Shown here piece by piece: positions 8,755 through 18,120 of a DNA stretch of 64,000 bases (position 1 is the first letter of the stretch; every line of letters begins with the position of its first letter). The notes under the pieces are model-generated. The model was given only the letters and a program-made list of their open reading frames with translations. It ran no database searches and was not told where the DNA came from. The position numbers and the translations under genes are program-made. The stretch is from Streptomyces sp. TLI_053 (GTDB taxonomy: Bacteria; Actinomycetota; Actinomycetes; Streptomycetales; Streptomycetaceae): contig NZ_LT629775.1 in NCBI RefSeq assembly GCF_900105395.1, positions 9,761,501 to 9,825,500 of the forward strand. Reading direction: 5' to 3'.

Positions 8755-10704
8755 CTACAGGACGGGGGCGTAGGCGCGGGCCTGGGTGGTCCACATCGCC
8801 GCGTACTCCCCGTCAGCAGCCAGGAGCTCCTGGTGGGTTCCCTCTTCGCGCACGCGGCCGTGGTCGAGGACGATGATGCGGTCCGCGTGCTGGGTGGAGC
8901 CGAGCCGGTGCGTGATGAGGATGACGGTCCGGTCGGCGGCGAGTTCGCGGATGCGGTCGTAGGCGGCCTGCTCGGCCCGCGGATCGAGGGCGCTGGTGGG
9001 TTCGTCGCAGATCAGCAGGGGCGCGTTGCGGGCGTAGGCGCGGGCGGCGGCGATCCGCTGCCACTGCCCGCCGGAGAGGTCCCGGCCGCCGGACTGGGAA
9101 GGGCGGATGAGGGTCTCCAGGCCGTCCGGCAGCGAGTCGATGACCTCCGTGGCGCCCGCGGCGCGGGCCGCGGCGAGAACGGCCCGGTCGCCCTGGTCGC
9201 CCTGGCCCGGGGTGATGTTCTCCCGGAGGGTGGCCTGCCAGCGGGCGATGTCCTGGGGCAGCATCGCCACCCGGGAGAACAACTCGTCCGGATCGACGTC
9301 GGTCAGGTCGGTGCCGTCCCAGGTCACGGTGCCGCTGGTCGGCGGGTAGAGGCCGGCGAGGACCTTGGCCAGCGTGGACTTCCCGGCGCCGTTGTGGCCG
9401 ACGATCGCCAGGACCTCCCCGCGGCGGACGGTCAGGCAGATGCCGCTCAGGACCGGGGCGGCCGCGCCCTCGTAGGCGAAGGTGACCCGGTCGGCGCGGA
9501 TGACGGCGGGGTTGGCCGGGACCGGCGCGGGGGCGGCCGGGAGCCTGGTGCGGGCCTTGGCGTCGGCGAGGAAGTCGGCCCAGTCGTCCAGGTAGAGACC
9601 CATGCGGTAGGTGGTGGTCAGCCCGGTGGCCAGGCCGTTCAGGAGCGCGCGGCTGGTCTGGACGGCGATGAGGGCTGTGGCGGCGTCCGCGGTGGGAATC
9701 CGGCCGTGGACGGTGAGCCACAGCAGCGCGCCGTAGACGGCGAGGGCGGCCACGCCGGCCAGGACGTCGCCGCCGAGCTGGCGCAGCGCGTTGTCCGTGC
9801 CGATCCGTGCGGTGTGGTCCTCCAGGCGGCGGCTGACGGCCCGGTACTGGTCGAGCAGCCACGGGCGCATGGTGCCGGCGCGCACGTCGAGCGCGGTGCT
9901 GCGCCCGGAGGCGAGGTACATCAGGATGTGGCGGGTGCGGCGGTCGCCGACGGCGTGCCGGTCGGCGCGGTGGGCGGCCTGGGCGGCGCGGGCGGCGGCC
10001 CAGGCCCGGGGCTGCACGGCCAGGAGCAGCAGGGGCAGCAGCAGCGGGTCCAGGCCGGTCAGGACCGCGCTGGCCGCGGTGATGCCGAGGACCGCTCCGG
10101 TGACCGTGGTGAGGGATTCGAGCATGAGGTGTGCGTCCTTGGCGGCCCGGTTGGCCGCTTCGCCGTGATCGAGCCAGGTGGGGTTGTCGTAGGCGGCGAG
10201 GGGGACGCGGGTCGCGGCCTCCAGGTAGGCGAGTTCGGCGCGGCTGTCGACGGCCGGTCCGAGCCGGGCGGCCTGGGCGACGGTGGCGGCCGAGGCCAGG
10301 GAGCGGGCGGCGGCGACGGCGGCCAGGGCCAGCAGGGTGGTCTCGGCCCGGTCGAGCCGTTCCAGCGGGGCGCCAGCGGCGAACAGGACCGCGAACGCTG
10401 CGCGGGTGAGGTGGAGGCCGGCCGCGGTCAGCGCTCCGGCGGCGAGCTGGAGGCCGAGCAGGCGCAGCAGCGCGGTGCGGTCGGCCTGCCAGGCCAGGCC
10501 GAGGGCGATGCGGGCCAGGCGGGGCAAGGTGCGGGCCATGGTGCGCAGGCCGTCGGTGCGGTCTTCGTGCCGCTCGCTGCCGATGGACCAGGTGGGGAGC
10601 GGATCGGGCGCCGGGCGTCGGCGGCGCAGCCGGTTCCCGATCCGCTCCCTCAGGGGAGCCGGGGTGTGCGGTGCGGCGGTTGTGCGGAGCTGTGTGTCTG
10701 TCAC
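8755..10704 (-). CDS. ABC transporter, fused permease and ATPase
   Basis: A 649-aa half-transporter. The N-terminal membrane domain (about residues 60-350, several Ala/Leu-rich helices) is followed by a nucleotide-binding domain with Walker A GHNGAGKST, Q-loop MLPQD, signature LSGGQ, Walker B LLICDEP and H-loop THR. Homodimeric exporters of this type move peptides, lipids or drugs outward. It starts at GTG 10704 within ATGTGA, overlapping the stop of a 20-codon frame, so it is probably translationally coupled. It lies 1.2 kb from the lanthipeptide cluster, which lacks its own transporter, and could export that product; this is inference. Confidence 0.88.
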   Translation of the reverse strand: MTDTQLRTTAAPHTPAPLRERIGNRLRRRRPAPDPLPTWSIGSERHEDRTDGLRTMARTLPRLARIALGLAWQADRTALLRLLGLQLAAGALTAAGLHLTRAAFAVLFAAGAPLERLDRAETTLLALAAVAAARSLASAATVAQAARLGPAVDSRAELAYLEAATRVPLAAYDNPTWLDHGEAANRAAKDAHLMLESLTTVTGAVLGITAASAVLTGLDPLLLPLLLLAVQPRAWAAARAAQAAHRADRHAVGDRRTRHILMYLASGRSTALDVRAGTMRPWLLDQYRAVSRRLEDHTARIGTDNALRQLGGDVLAGVAALAVYGALLWLTVHGRIPTADAATALIAVQTSRALLNGLATGLTTTYRMGLYLDDWADFLADAKARTRLPAAPAPVPANPAVIRADRVTFAYEGAAAPVLSGICLTVRRGEVLAIVGHNGAGKSTLAKVLAGLYPPTSGTVTWDGTDLTDVDPDELFSRVAMLPQDIARWQATLRENITPGQGDQGDRAVLAAARAAGATEVIDSLPDGLETLIRPSQSGGRDLSGGQWQRIAAARAYARNAPLLICDEPTSALDPRAEQAAYDRIRELAADRTVILITHRLGSTQHADRIIVLDHGRVREEGTHQELLAADGEYAAMWTTQARAYAPVL

Positions 10705-10763
10705 ATCTGCCGCAACGCTTCACCCATACGGGTGGACACGGCCATACCCTCGTTCCACCACAT
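10701..10763 (-). CDS. 20-aa reading frame coupled to the ABC transporter
   Basis: ATG 10763 opens MWWNEGMAVSTRMGEALRQM, and its stop overlaps the transporter start (GTGA). Codon choice looks coding-like. It is either a real short peptide or the last codons of an upstream operon gene lost when the adjacent IS fragment (10771-10890) arrived. Confidence 0.35.
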   Translation of the reverse strand: MWWNEGMAVSTRMGEALRQM

Positions 10764-10770
10764 GTTCGAA

Positions 10771-10890
10771 TCAGCCGGTGGTGTCGATCACCTGCCGATG
10801 GTCCCGCCACCGACCACAACGTCTGTTACTGACAGGCAGGAACGGTCGCAGCCGTTCCCACTCCGCATCAGTCAGATCACCCCGCCCCAT
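10771..10890 (-). pseudogene. N-terminal fragment of an IS5/IS4-type transposase
   Basis: ATG 10890 opens MGRGDLTDAEWERLRPFLP followed by GRWRDHRQVID, the well-known N-terminus of actinomycete IS5-group transposases, but a stop follows after about 40 codons. Nothing further of the element is visible; it is a decayed end. Confidence 0.75.
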
Positions 10891-10957
10891 GCCCAGACCA
10901 ACGACCACCCCCAGCGATAGTCACATGATCGACCGGATGGAACCCAGCCGGGGCCGA

Positions 10958-11638
10958 TCACGCGTCCGGATTCCTTCCCGCAGCCGCGATCGTGAGGCGC
11001 TCGGCCTGGAGCCTGGCGAAGGACGACAGATCATGATCCGAGGGCAGCCCCCTGGCGAACACGAGAACCACGACTGTCCCAACGCGGAACACAGTTGTCT
11101 CGAACCGTTCGCCCGATCCGCCGCTTTGAGCGTAGGCGTACGCGTCATCGGACCCGGGCACGCTGATGGTCAGCGGCGTAGAGTTGCCCTCTTGGGCTTT
11201 GTGGTCCTTGAGCTGCTCCTTCATGCGCACCTTGGCGTTGTCGAGGGAGTCGAAGGCGTAGAGCTCGAAGTGCGCGTTGGTGTCGCCCCGCGAATCACTC
11301 TTGACGAGGTCTGCCGACACGATGGCCGAGATACCGACGCAGCTCGGGAGGGGTTGACGAGCACACTTGTCCTGAGCCTTGCTGCCGTCGTCGGCGAACG
11401 GCCCTGTGAGGCTCCAGCCGTCAGGAGCCGCGAGTCGGCTCGGGATGGCCTGGTTGAGTTGGGACAAAGTGAACGGCGAGTCGACTGGCCTGGCGTTGCC
11501 AGAGGTGGCACCGCCGACGCTTGCGCTGGCGCTTCCGGTCACCGTTTCACCGCCCGATCCTCCGCCTCCGCCTGAACAGGCCGTGAGTGCCAGGATCAAG
11601 GCGAGCCCCGTACCCGCGACCCGTTTCTTGTGCCACAC
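10958..11638 (-). CDS. hypothetical lipoprotein
   Basis: Start GTG 11638 (TTG 11650 is possible). A lipoprotein signal peptide with lipobox LTAC puts the lipidated cysteine at residue 21, followed by a Gly/Ser linker (SGGGGGSGG) and a compact domain of about 180 residues with two further cysteines (DKCARQPLPSC). It should sit on the outer face of the membrane. No family is recognised. It lies between the ABC transporter and the lanthipeptide genes on the transporter strand, but with about 250 bp between it and the transporter. Confidence 0.75.
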   Translation of the reverse strand: MWHKKRVAGTGLALILALTACSGGGGGSGGETVTGSASASVGGATSGNARPVDSPFTLSQLNQAIPSRLAAPDGWSLTGPFADDGSKAQDKCARQPLPSCVGISAIVSADLVKSDSRGDTNAHFELYAFDSLDNAKVRMKEQLKDHKAQEGNSTPLTISVPGSDDAYAYAQSGGSGERFETTVFRVGTVVVLVFARGLPSDHDLSSFARLQAERLTIAAAGRNPDA

Positions 11639-11930
11639 ATCCGCCCCCAAGATTGATGCTCAATCAGCCGTGGCAAGTATCACGCAGATATTGCAGCATG
11701 GCGCCGATCGATCGATTGCTTCGCTCCCCTTGCCCCCAGACAAGATCGGCCGGACAAGTCCTACTCGTTCCCACCGCCGAGGACGAGCAGTTCATGCTCG
11801 AAGTCCGGCTGGCCAGCTGGGCCCGGACCCGCCCGACCATGCGCGCGACTGGCCGAAAGGGTCTGCGTGAGCATCCCGGTCTTCTGCGAACCGCCCTCCT
11901 GCAGGTCTGCCGGTGTCTAAGCTCCCCCAT

Positions 11931-13169
11931 ATGAGCACCCTCAGTGACCCGGACGTCACCGAAGAGCAGACCGCTGAGGCGGGTGAGCTGAACGAGCGCC
12001 TGGTATCGGAGCTGGAGCGGGCGGGCAGGATCACCACGCCAGCGGTCGCAGCGGCATTCCGGGCCACTCCCCGACACCTCTTCGTCCCGGGCGCCGGGTT
12101 GGCCGAGGCGTACACGGACGACTACCAGCCCACCGACCGCGACACTGAGGGCCGGCTCCTCAGCTCGCTCAGCGCCCCGTGGCTGGTCGCGCAGATGCTG
12201 GAGTACCTGCGCCCGCGCCCAGGCGACAGCGTTCTGGAGGTCGGCTCCGGCGGCTACAACGCGGCCCTCCTCCACCGGCTGGTCGGTGACGACGGCGCGG
12301 TGACCAGCATCGACATCGACAAGGCGGTGACCGAGCGCGCCCGCCGCTGCCTGCAAGCCGCCGGCCTGGAGGATGCCGTCCGCGTCCTCACCGGCGACGG
12401 TGCCCACGGCGTCCCGGACGCGGCCCCGTATGACCGGATCGAGGTCACCGTGCAGGCCGCCGCGATCGAGCAGGCATGGCTCAACCAGCTCGCCCCCGAC
12501 GGCGTGCTCGTCGTCCCGCTGCGCGTGCGCGGACTGGGCCGCCTCGTGGCCCTCACCCCCGACGGTGAAGGGCACTGGAGCGGCGGCGGCTGGCTGCCCT
12601 GCGGTTTCGTGGCCATGCGCGGGGAGGCGGCGAGCTCAACCCGGATGTACGCGCCCACCCCCGGGGCCCGCGTGCGGGTGGACGGCGCCCAGCCGCTCGA
12701 CCCCGAGGCGCTGACCCGGGCCCTCGAAGGTGCGGGCAGCCCGCACTGGTCCGGGGTCGAGGTGGGCGCGAGCGAGGGCACCAGGCCCGTCGTCGACCTG
12801 TGGCTCGCCACCGCGCTCGACATCTACGGCACCCTGCTGACGGACCCGCAGAAGTCCGCCTTGCGGGTGTTGCCCGGCGGCGCCCCGCTCACCTGGAACA
12901 CCGGCTCCACCGCCGCTGCTTACGTGACGATGCGTCCGGTCGAGGGGCAGAGCGGCCGGTACGAGTACGGCGTCGTCTGCCACGGTGAGGACCGCGTCCT
13001 GGGCGAGGCCGTGGTGGAGAGCCTGCGGGAGTGGGACCGGGACCACCGGGGACGCTCCGGCCCTGTCCTCCATGTCTACGCCGAGGGCACCGACCCCGCC
13101 GCCATGGCCCCCGGCCGGGCGCTGGCGCGGCCCGGCGCGGCGATGGTCCTGACCTGGCCGGAGAACTGA
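11931..13169 (+). CDS. FxLD-system methyltransferase (LanMT, isoaspartyl type)
   Basis: A 412-aa protein whose first two thirds is a protein-L-isoaspartate O-methyltransferase-like fold: motif I VLEVGSGGYNAALL, acidic SIDID, and PDGVLVVPLRVRGLGRLV near the end of the fold. The C-terminal third is the extension typical of the methyltransferase of FxLD lanthipeptide systems. Known LanMT enzymes methylate an aspartate of the cyclised peptide, which then forms an aspartimide or isoaspartate. It is followed 75 bp downstream by the precursor and then lanB and lanC, and is the first gene of the operon. Asp residues of the precursor core (27, 31, 35, 53) are the candidate substrates. Confidence 0.88.
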   Translation: MSTLSDPDVTEEQTAEAGELNERLVSELERAGRITTPAVAAAFRATPRHLFVPGAGLAEAYTDDYQPTDRDTEGRLLSSLSAPWLVAQMLEYLRPRPGDSVLEVGSGGYNAALLHRLVGDDGAVTSIDIDKAVTERARRCLQAAGLEDAVRVLTGDGAHGVPDAAPYDRIEVTVQAAAIEQAWLNQLAPDGVLVVPLRVRGLGRLVALTPDGEGHWSGGGWLPCGFVAMRGEAASSTRMYAPTPGARVRVDGAQPLDPEALTRALEGAGSPHWSGVEVGASEGTRPVVDLWLATALDIYGTLLTDPQKSALRVLPGGAPLTWNTGSTAAAYVTMRPVEGQSGRYEYGVVCHGEDRVLGEAVVESLREWDRDHRGRSGPVLHVYAEGTDPAAMAPGRALARPGAAMVLTWPEN

Positions 13170-13243
13170 CGGCCACCCGCACTCCCGGGCCCGCGCGGTC
13201 CGGGCGCACCATCCCCACCCGGACGATGGAAGGAGGACGCACC

Positions 13244-13411
13244 ATGGGCACCGAACTGTTGGACGCCTTCGCGCTCGACGCGGTGAACACGCCGCTGACC
13301 GGTGTGCGCGAGAACTACGCGGACACCGAGGGCGACACCACCGGTGACGGCTGCGGGGAATCGCCCCCGGCCGGCCCGACCAGCGGCTGTCTGATCCCGG
13401 ACCAGCTGTAG
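13244..13411 (+). CDS. FxLD family lanthipeptide precursor
   Basis: A 55-aa peptide with an excellent ribosome-binding site (GGAAGGAGG, 13228-13236). The leader carries FALD at residues 9-12, the signature that names the FxLD family and is the likely recognition site for LanB. The core is Gly-, Thr- and Asp-rich and ends with TSGCLIPDQL. Cys37 and Cys49 are the only thiols, so two (methyl)lanthionine rings are expected, with Thr28, Thr32, Thr33, Ser40, Thr46 and Ser47 as possible dehydration sites. No protease gene is present nearby, so leader removal probably uses a host protease. Confidence 0.88.
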   Translation: MGTELLDAFALDAVNTPLTGVRENYADTEGDTTGDGCGESPPAGPTSGCLIPDQL

Positions 13412-13482
13412 CAGCACGCGGGTGGGCGGCACCGGCGGCTCCGGTGCCGCTCACCCGGCCGTTCGACAAGGGGGAGCTGTCC

Positions 13483-16272
13483 GTGCGTAGTCGTCTCGTG
13501 TCGGACCTGGTGGCTCTCGCCCGCCTGCCACTGCTGGCCGCCGACGGCACGAAGGCCGGCGGGCTGCTCACCGAGGGGCTGTTCCTCACCTCCCGGGACC
13601 TCGACGGCGCACCCGACGGCGCGCCGGCCCGGGCCGTCTACGACCTGCGGGCCCGCACCCGCACCACCCCCAACGGCGTCTGGGCCGCCACCACCACCGC
13701 CCACCTGACACCCGGGGAACCGGTCGTTCGGCTCGGCGAGGAACACCGCTGCGCCACGCTCCCCAGCCCCGCCTGGCTCGCGGCCGTCGCCGACCGCGCC
13801 CTCGACCTCCCGAACGTCCTCGACCTCCTGCACCTGTACGCCAACCCGGCCGCGCTGCAGCGCGGCCGGGTGCTGGAGGCCGAGCACCCGGGGCCCGACG
13901 GTACGGCGCAGCTGGGAACGGCCCGGGCAACCGAGGTCTCCACCTGGCTGCTGCGCGAGTGCGGCCGCACCGGCGGCGCTGCGGCGGGGCCGGTCGTGTG
14001 CGCGGCGCTCGAACGCTGGCCAGGGGCCGACACCGCGGTTGCGCGGGTCGCGATCACCGCGCTGGTCCGCACCGGCCTGCTCCTGACCGATCTCCTGCCA
14101 GTCGACCTCACCGACGACCCCCTGGGCCATCTCGCCACGAAGCTCCCGCCGGCGGCGGGTCTGCGCGCCGCCGTCCTCGGCCTGCGCGCGCTGCTGGCCG
14201 ACGCGGACCGGCACCGGCCCGGCGCCTCCGAGCGCCTGCCGATCCTGCGCGCCGCCCGCCGGGCCGCCGACGCGATCCACACCACCGACCGCCCTCTGAC
14301 CTGCGACACCATCGCCGACGCCGAACTGCGCCTCCCGGCCACGGTGGGAAGGGAGGCGGCGCGGACAGTCGACACGTTGTGGCGCATCGGCCACCGCACG
14401 GTCCCGCTGCAGGATTGGTCGGCGAAGTTCCGAGAGGTGTACGGGCCGCACCGCATGGTCCCGCTCCCGGAGGCCGTCGACCCGGCCACCGGCATCGGCC
14501 CTCCCGGGCCGCAGGACGCGATCGGCGCCCGCACCGACCTGGAGGACCACCGCACCCAGCTCCTCCTCGCGCTGCTCACCACGGCGATAGCGCGCGGCGA
14601 ACAGGAGGTGGAGCTGACCGAGGCGATGGTGGACGCGCTGGCCCACCGCGGCGAGGGGAGGCCGCCGCGTACGGCCGAGGTCCACGTCCGCGTCCGGGAG
14701 GACGAGGCCGGACGTCTCGCGCTGGCGGTCGGCACCCACGCGGCGCAGGACGCGGGTTCCGCGGCCGGACGCCTCGCCCGCTACCTGCCCGACCTCACGC
14801 CCGAACCGCAGGCCGACGACGGGCCGGTGACGGCAGAGATCGTCTGCCGCCCCCTCACCGCCGCCACCGGGGCCCTGGCGGTGGAGAGCGGGCGAACGGC
14901 GTACCGCATCCCCGTGGGCCTGCCCCTCACCGGCCCCCGGGACCTCGACCCCCGCACCCTGCTCCTCACCGCGACCCCGGCCGGCCACCTCGCCCTCTGC
15001 TCGCCGCAGCTCGGCCGCCCGGTCCGACCTGTGCTGCTCAGTCGGATCACCCGTGCGCTCCTGCCGCCGGTCGCCCAGCTCCTGCACTTGATCGGGCACG
15101 CGGACGAGCGGCCCTGGCACCCCTGGTCCTGGGGCCCCGCCGTCCACGCCCCCTACACCCCGCGCGTCACCTACCGCTCCACCGTCCTCGCCCCGCAGCG
15201 CTGGCTCCTTCCTCAGGACCTCCACACGTTGGTGGACCACCACGACCGCTGGCACAGCCGGCTGGAGGAGTGGCTGGCCCGCCCCACCATGCCGGTGCCG
15301 CAGCAGGTGGTGATCGAGGAGAGCGACCGGCACCTGCCCGTCGACCTGCGCGAGGCCGGCCACCGCGAGCTGCTGCGCCGCAGCGTCCGCCGCGGCTGCC
15401 GCACCGTCAGCGAGGTCCTGCCGGGCTGGCCCCCGGTGCACGGCCGGGACGGCCGCCACCATCTCGAACTCGTCATCGGCCTGCGTCAACAGCACGAGGT
15501 CGCGCAGCCGGAGCTCCTGGACCCCCGAACCGCGGCCCGCCCCCGCGCCGCCGACACAACCCCCCACGGCGGCACCTGGCTCTCCCTCGCCCTGCCCGCC
15601 CCTTTCCGGCACCAGGACGCGATCCTCGCCCAGCTCCCGCACACCCAGGGCACGCTGTCCTACTGGCTCCGCTACACCACCCCCGGCCTCGGCCCCCACC
15701 TGCGCCTGCGCTACCACGCCACCCCCGACCATCTGGCGGAGATCCAGCAGGAACTCGCCCACCTCGCCGCCCGGCTGGCCGACCAGAACCTGACCGACGG
15801 CCACCTCATTGCCGAGCCGTACCGGCGCGAGACCCAGCGCTACGGCGGCCCCGGCGCGATCGACGCGGCCGAGGCGGTGTTCGCCGCCGACTCCGCCCTC
15901 GTCCGAACCGCCCTCCCCGACCACGGCGACGACCGGAGGATCGTCCTCGCGGCCCACTCCATTGCCGCCATCGCCCGCACCCTCAACACCCCTACCGCCG
16001 CCCGCCCCCGCCCTCTCACCGCCGACCTGCGCCGCCGCCGCGAGGCGCTGCGGGCCGAGTGCCGCACGGCCACCGTCCCCGCCGAACTCACCGGTCCGTG
16101 GAACACCCTGCTGGAGGCCCTGAGCGCCTACCGTCCCCTCCTCACCGCCGAGGCGGCACCCCTGTGCGCCTCCGACCTCATCCACCTGCACGCCAACCGC
16201 CTCCTCGGCACCGACCCCGGCCGCGAGCACCTCGCCCGCTCCCTCGCCACCGACCTCCTGCGCCATGCCTGA
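13483..16272 (+). CDS. lanB: lantibiotic dehydratase LanB
   Basis: A 929-aa protein. The long N-terminal part is the glutamylation domain, which activates Ser/Thr using glutamyl-tRNA. The C-terminal about 280 residues form the SpaB_C-type elimination domain (WLSLALPAPFRHQDAILAQL, then LSYWLRYTTPGLGPHLRLRY). The start is GTG 13483 with GGGGGAG just upstream, rather than GTG 13444, which precedes that site. It is full length for LanB, in the order methyltransferase-precursor-lanB-lanC. The 1059-codon open frame on the opposite strand is a shadow of its codon bias. Confidence 0.9.
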   Translation: MRSRLVSDLVALARLPLLAADGTKAGGLLTEGLFLTSRDLDGAPDGAPARAVYDLRARTRTTPNGVWAATTTAHLTPGEPVVRLGEEHRCATLPSPAWLAAVADRALDLPNVLDLLHLYANPAALQRGRVLEAEHPGPDGTAQLGTARATEVSTWLLRECGRTGGAAAGPVVCAALERWPGADTAVARVAITALVRTGLLLTDLLPVDLTDDPLGHLATKLPPAAGLRAAVLGLRALLADADRHRPGASERLPILRAARRAADAIHTTDRPLTCDTIADAELRLPATVGREAARTVDTLWRIGHRTVPLQDWSAKFREVYGPHRMVPLPEAVDPATGIGPPGPQDAIGARTDLEDHRTQLLLALLTTAIARGEQEVELTEAMVDALAHRGEGRPPRTAEVHVRVREDEAGRLALAVGTHAAQDAGSAAGRLARYLPDLTPEPQADDGPVTAEIVCRPLTAATGALAVESGRTAYRIPVGLPLTGPRDLDPRTLLLTATPAGHLALCSPQLGRPVRPVLLSRITRALLPPVAQLLHLIGHADERPWHPWSWGPAVHAPYTPRVTYRSTVLAPQRWLLPQDLHTLVDHHDRWHSRLEEWLARPTMPVPQQVVIEESDRHLPVDLREAGHRELLRRSVRRGCRTVSEVLPGWPPVHGRDGRHHLELVIGLRQQHEVAQPELLDPRTAARPRAADTTPHGGTWLSLALPAPFRHQDAILAQLPHTQGTLSYWLRYTTPGLGPHLRLRYHATPDHLAEIQQELAHLAARLADQNLTDGHLIAEPYRRETQRYGGPGAIDAAEAVFAADSALVRTALPDHGDDRRIVLAAHSIAAIARTLNTPTAARPRPLTADLRRRREALRAECRTATVPAELTGPWNTLLEALSAYRPLLTAEAAPLCASDLIHLHANRLLGTDPGREHLARSLATDLLRHA

Positions 16273-17488
16273 CCCCTGCCTACTCGTCGAGGAGACCGTC
16301 GCCGCCGCGCTCGACCCCGACCAGGTCACCGCCAACCTGACCCCCGGCGCGGCCGCCACCCTCGCCGACGGCCTGCCCGGCACCGCGCTGCTCCTCGCCG
16401 TCCTGGCCGACGGGGACACCACGCTGATCGACGCTGCCGACCGGCACTGGGACGCCGCCGCCAGCCTGGTCGCCGGCTCCCGCCCGGACGGCATCTACGC
16501 CGGCCCCGGCGCCCTGGCCGCCTCCCTCGTCCACGGCAGCGCCCACCTGCCCGCCGACCGGCGCCGGCACGAAGCCCTCGGCCGCGCCGCCGCCTGGCTC
16601 TCCGCCCGCGCCCAGGGACTGGCCGAACACCAGGCCACCCGGAAGCGAGCGGGCCGGCCCGGAACCCTGTGGGGTATCTACGACACCATCAAGGGCCTGG
16701 CGGGGATCGGCCGCACGCTCCTCGCCGCCCTGCAGCTCGGCCTCCCGGAGGCCGCGCCGGGGCTGACCGCCGCCCTCACCACCCTCACCGGCATGATCAC
16801 CACCACCGGTGACGCGGGCCGCCCCGGCTGGTGGGTCGCCGCGGACGACCACACGCTCACCGTCCCCGGCACCCTGCCGCCTTCCGGCACAGCAGGCACC
16901 GGCGCCGCGCACGGCATTGCCGGGCCCCTCACCCTGCTCGCCCTCGCACACCAGGCCGGCGTCTCCGTGCCCGACCAGGAGGAGGCCATCGCCACCGGAG
17001 CCCACTGGCTCCTCAGCCGTGCCGCCCCCGGCCCGTCCTGGCCTCCGTACGTCAGCGGCGACGACCTCGCGCGCCCGCCCACCGGCGACCTTCTGGCCGC
17101 AGCTGCGGGCCGCCGTGACGCCTGGTGCTACGGCGCCCCCGGGATCGCCGCCGCCCTGCACCACAGCGGCCGGGCGCTCGCCGACCCGACCCTGACCGCT
17201 GCGGCCCGCCGGGCCCTCGACGCCCTCGTCCGCCGGGCGCCCGCCACCTGGGACACTTCCGGGCCCGGACTCTGCCACGGCAGCGCGGGAATCCTGCAGG
17301 CCGCCACGCGCCTGGACCACGCCCCGCTCGCCGACACGGCCGCCCGGCACACCACCATCGCCTTTCACGAGGCCGCTCCCGTCACCGGCTTCCTCACCGG
17401 CCGCGCCGGGGCCGCCCTTGCCCTGGCCGCCCACCGCCAGCCGACCAGCCGGCAAGGCCCCTGGGACGGCCTGCTCATGCTGGCCTGA
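16265..17488 (+). CDS. lanC: lanthionine synthetase C family cyclase LanC
   Basis: A 407-aa protein overlapping lanB by 8 bases. The LanC zinc ligands are visible: Cys288 in AWCYGAPG and Cys337-His338 in GLCHGSAG. The alpha/alpha toroid repeats appear as recurring Gly-rich turns (GIAGPL, GAPGIAAAL, GSAGILQA). It adds cysteine thiols onto the dehydrated residues made by LanB. It is the last gene of the cluster; no LanT or LanP follows. Confidence 0.9.
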   Translation: MPDPCLLVEETVAAALDPDQVTANLTPGAAATLADGLPGTALLLAVLADGDTTLIDAADRHWDAAASLVAGSRPDGIYAGPGALAASLVHGSAHLPADRRRHEALGRAAAWLSARAQGLAEHQATRKRAGRPGTLWGIYDTIKGLAGIGRTLLAALQLGLPEAAPGLTAALTTLTGMITTTGDAGRPGWWVAADDHTLTVPGTLPPSGTAGTGAAHGIAGPLTLLALAHQAGVSVPDQEEAIATGAHWLLSRAAPGPSWPPYVSGDDLARPPTGDLLAAAAGRRDAWCYGAPGIAAALHHSGRALADPTLTAAARRALDALVRRAPATWDTSGPGLCHGSAGILQAATRLDHAPLADTAARHTTIAFHEAAPVTGFLTGRAGAALALAAHRQPTSRQGPWDGLLMLA

Positions 17489-17595
17489 ACCACCCGGCTC
17501 GTGCTCGCCGCGCTCCGACGGACCCGCAGGGTGCGCAACCGCCCAGCCGTGTTTCCCCGGCCCATGACGACCCGCACACAGTCCCCGAAGAGCCG

Positions 17596-18120
17596 TCAGA
17601 ACGGCGGCTCGGCGCCGTAGACCGGATCCTGGGCGGGTGCGGGCGGCCGTTGCAGGACCTGGACCGCGTCCTGGACGCGGCCGAGGTCGATGAAGTGCCG
17701 CGCGAGCAGCGTCCCGTTGGCGGGCGCGCCGCGTTCGAGGACGGCTACCGCTTCCTCGGTACGCCCGGCCCCGGCGAGGACCTCGGAGATGCCCCAGGCC
17801 GCGTACCAGGTGGACCCCTCGGGGTGCGCCCGGGCCAGTTCGAGCGCCTCGTCGACCAGACCGAGTCCGGCCATGAGCGCAAGCCGCGTCCCGAAGAACT
17901 CCCACCCCTCCTCGCCGCCCCGGCGTGCCCTCAGAGCATCGAGGTAGGCCAGGGCGTCGTGGGCCCGGCCGTGGTCGGCATACAGGTAGCACAGCGTGCC
18001 GACGATCCAGTCCTCCGCGCCGCCGGGGGAGTCGGCGAGCTCGCGCATCACCGCGATCACCTCGCGGGCCCGTCCGTGCCGGACCAGGAGCCGGGCCAGC
18101 GGGACGGCCACGTGCCACAT
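17596..18120 (-). CDS. TPR-like repeat protein, N-terminally truncated paralogue
   Basis: A 174-aa protein aligning end to end with the last about 180 residues of the 450-aa protein at 31796-33148: LLVRHGRAREVIAVMRE matches LLARHGRGGEAVAVMRA, both have ALAYLDAL or GLAHLDAL followed by ARRGGEE or AARGGEE, and both end in EPPF. The ATG at 18120 begins inside a repeat, so the N-terminal 270 residues are missing. Just upstream another frame (GGLTAEGRLRRVER) looks like more of the same gene. Helix-pair repeats suggest protein binding. Confidence 0.6.
   Translation of the reverse strand: MWHVAVPLARLLVRHGRAREVIAVMRELADSPGGAEDWIVGTLCYLYADHGRAHDALAYLDALRARRGGEEGWEFFGTRLALMAGLGLVDEALELARAHPEGSTWYAAWGISEVLAGAGRTEEAVAVLERGAPANGTLLARHFIDLGRVQDAVQVLQRPPAPAQDPVYGAEPPF

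Noticed and set aside
11740..11930. Coding-like stretch (VPTAEDEQFMLEVRLASWAR) upstream of the methyltransferase
   Set aside because: Short, with no start codon or family; treated as leader sequence of the lanthipeptide operon.
13315..16494. 1059-codon open frame on the minus strand opposite lanB
   Set aside because: Its protein is repetitive Gly/Arg/Val-rich sequence without domains, while the plus strand encodes a complete LanB. It is a by-product of extreme GC codon bias.
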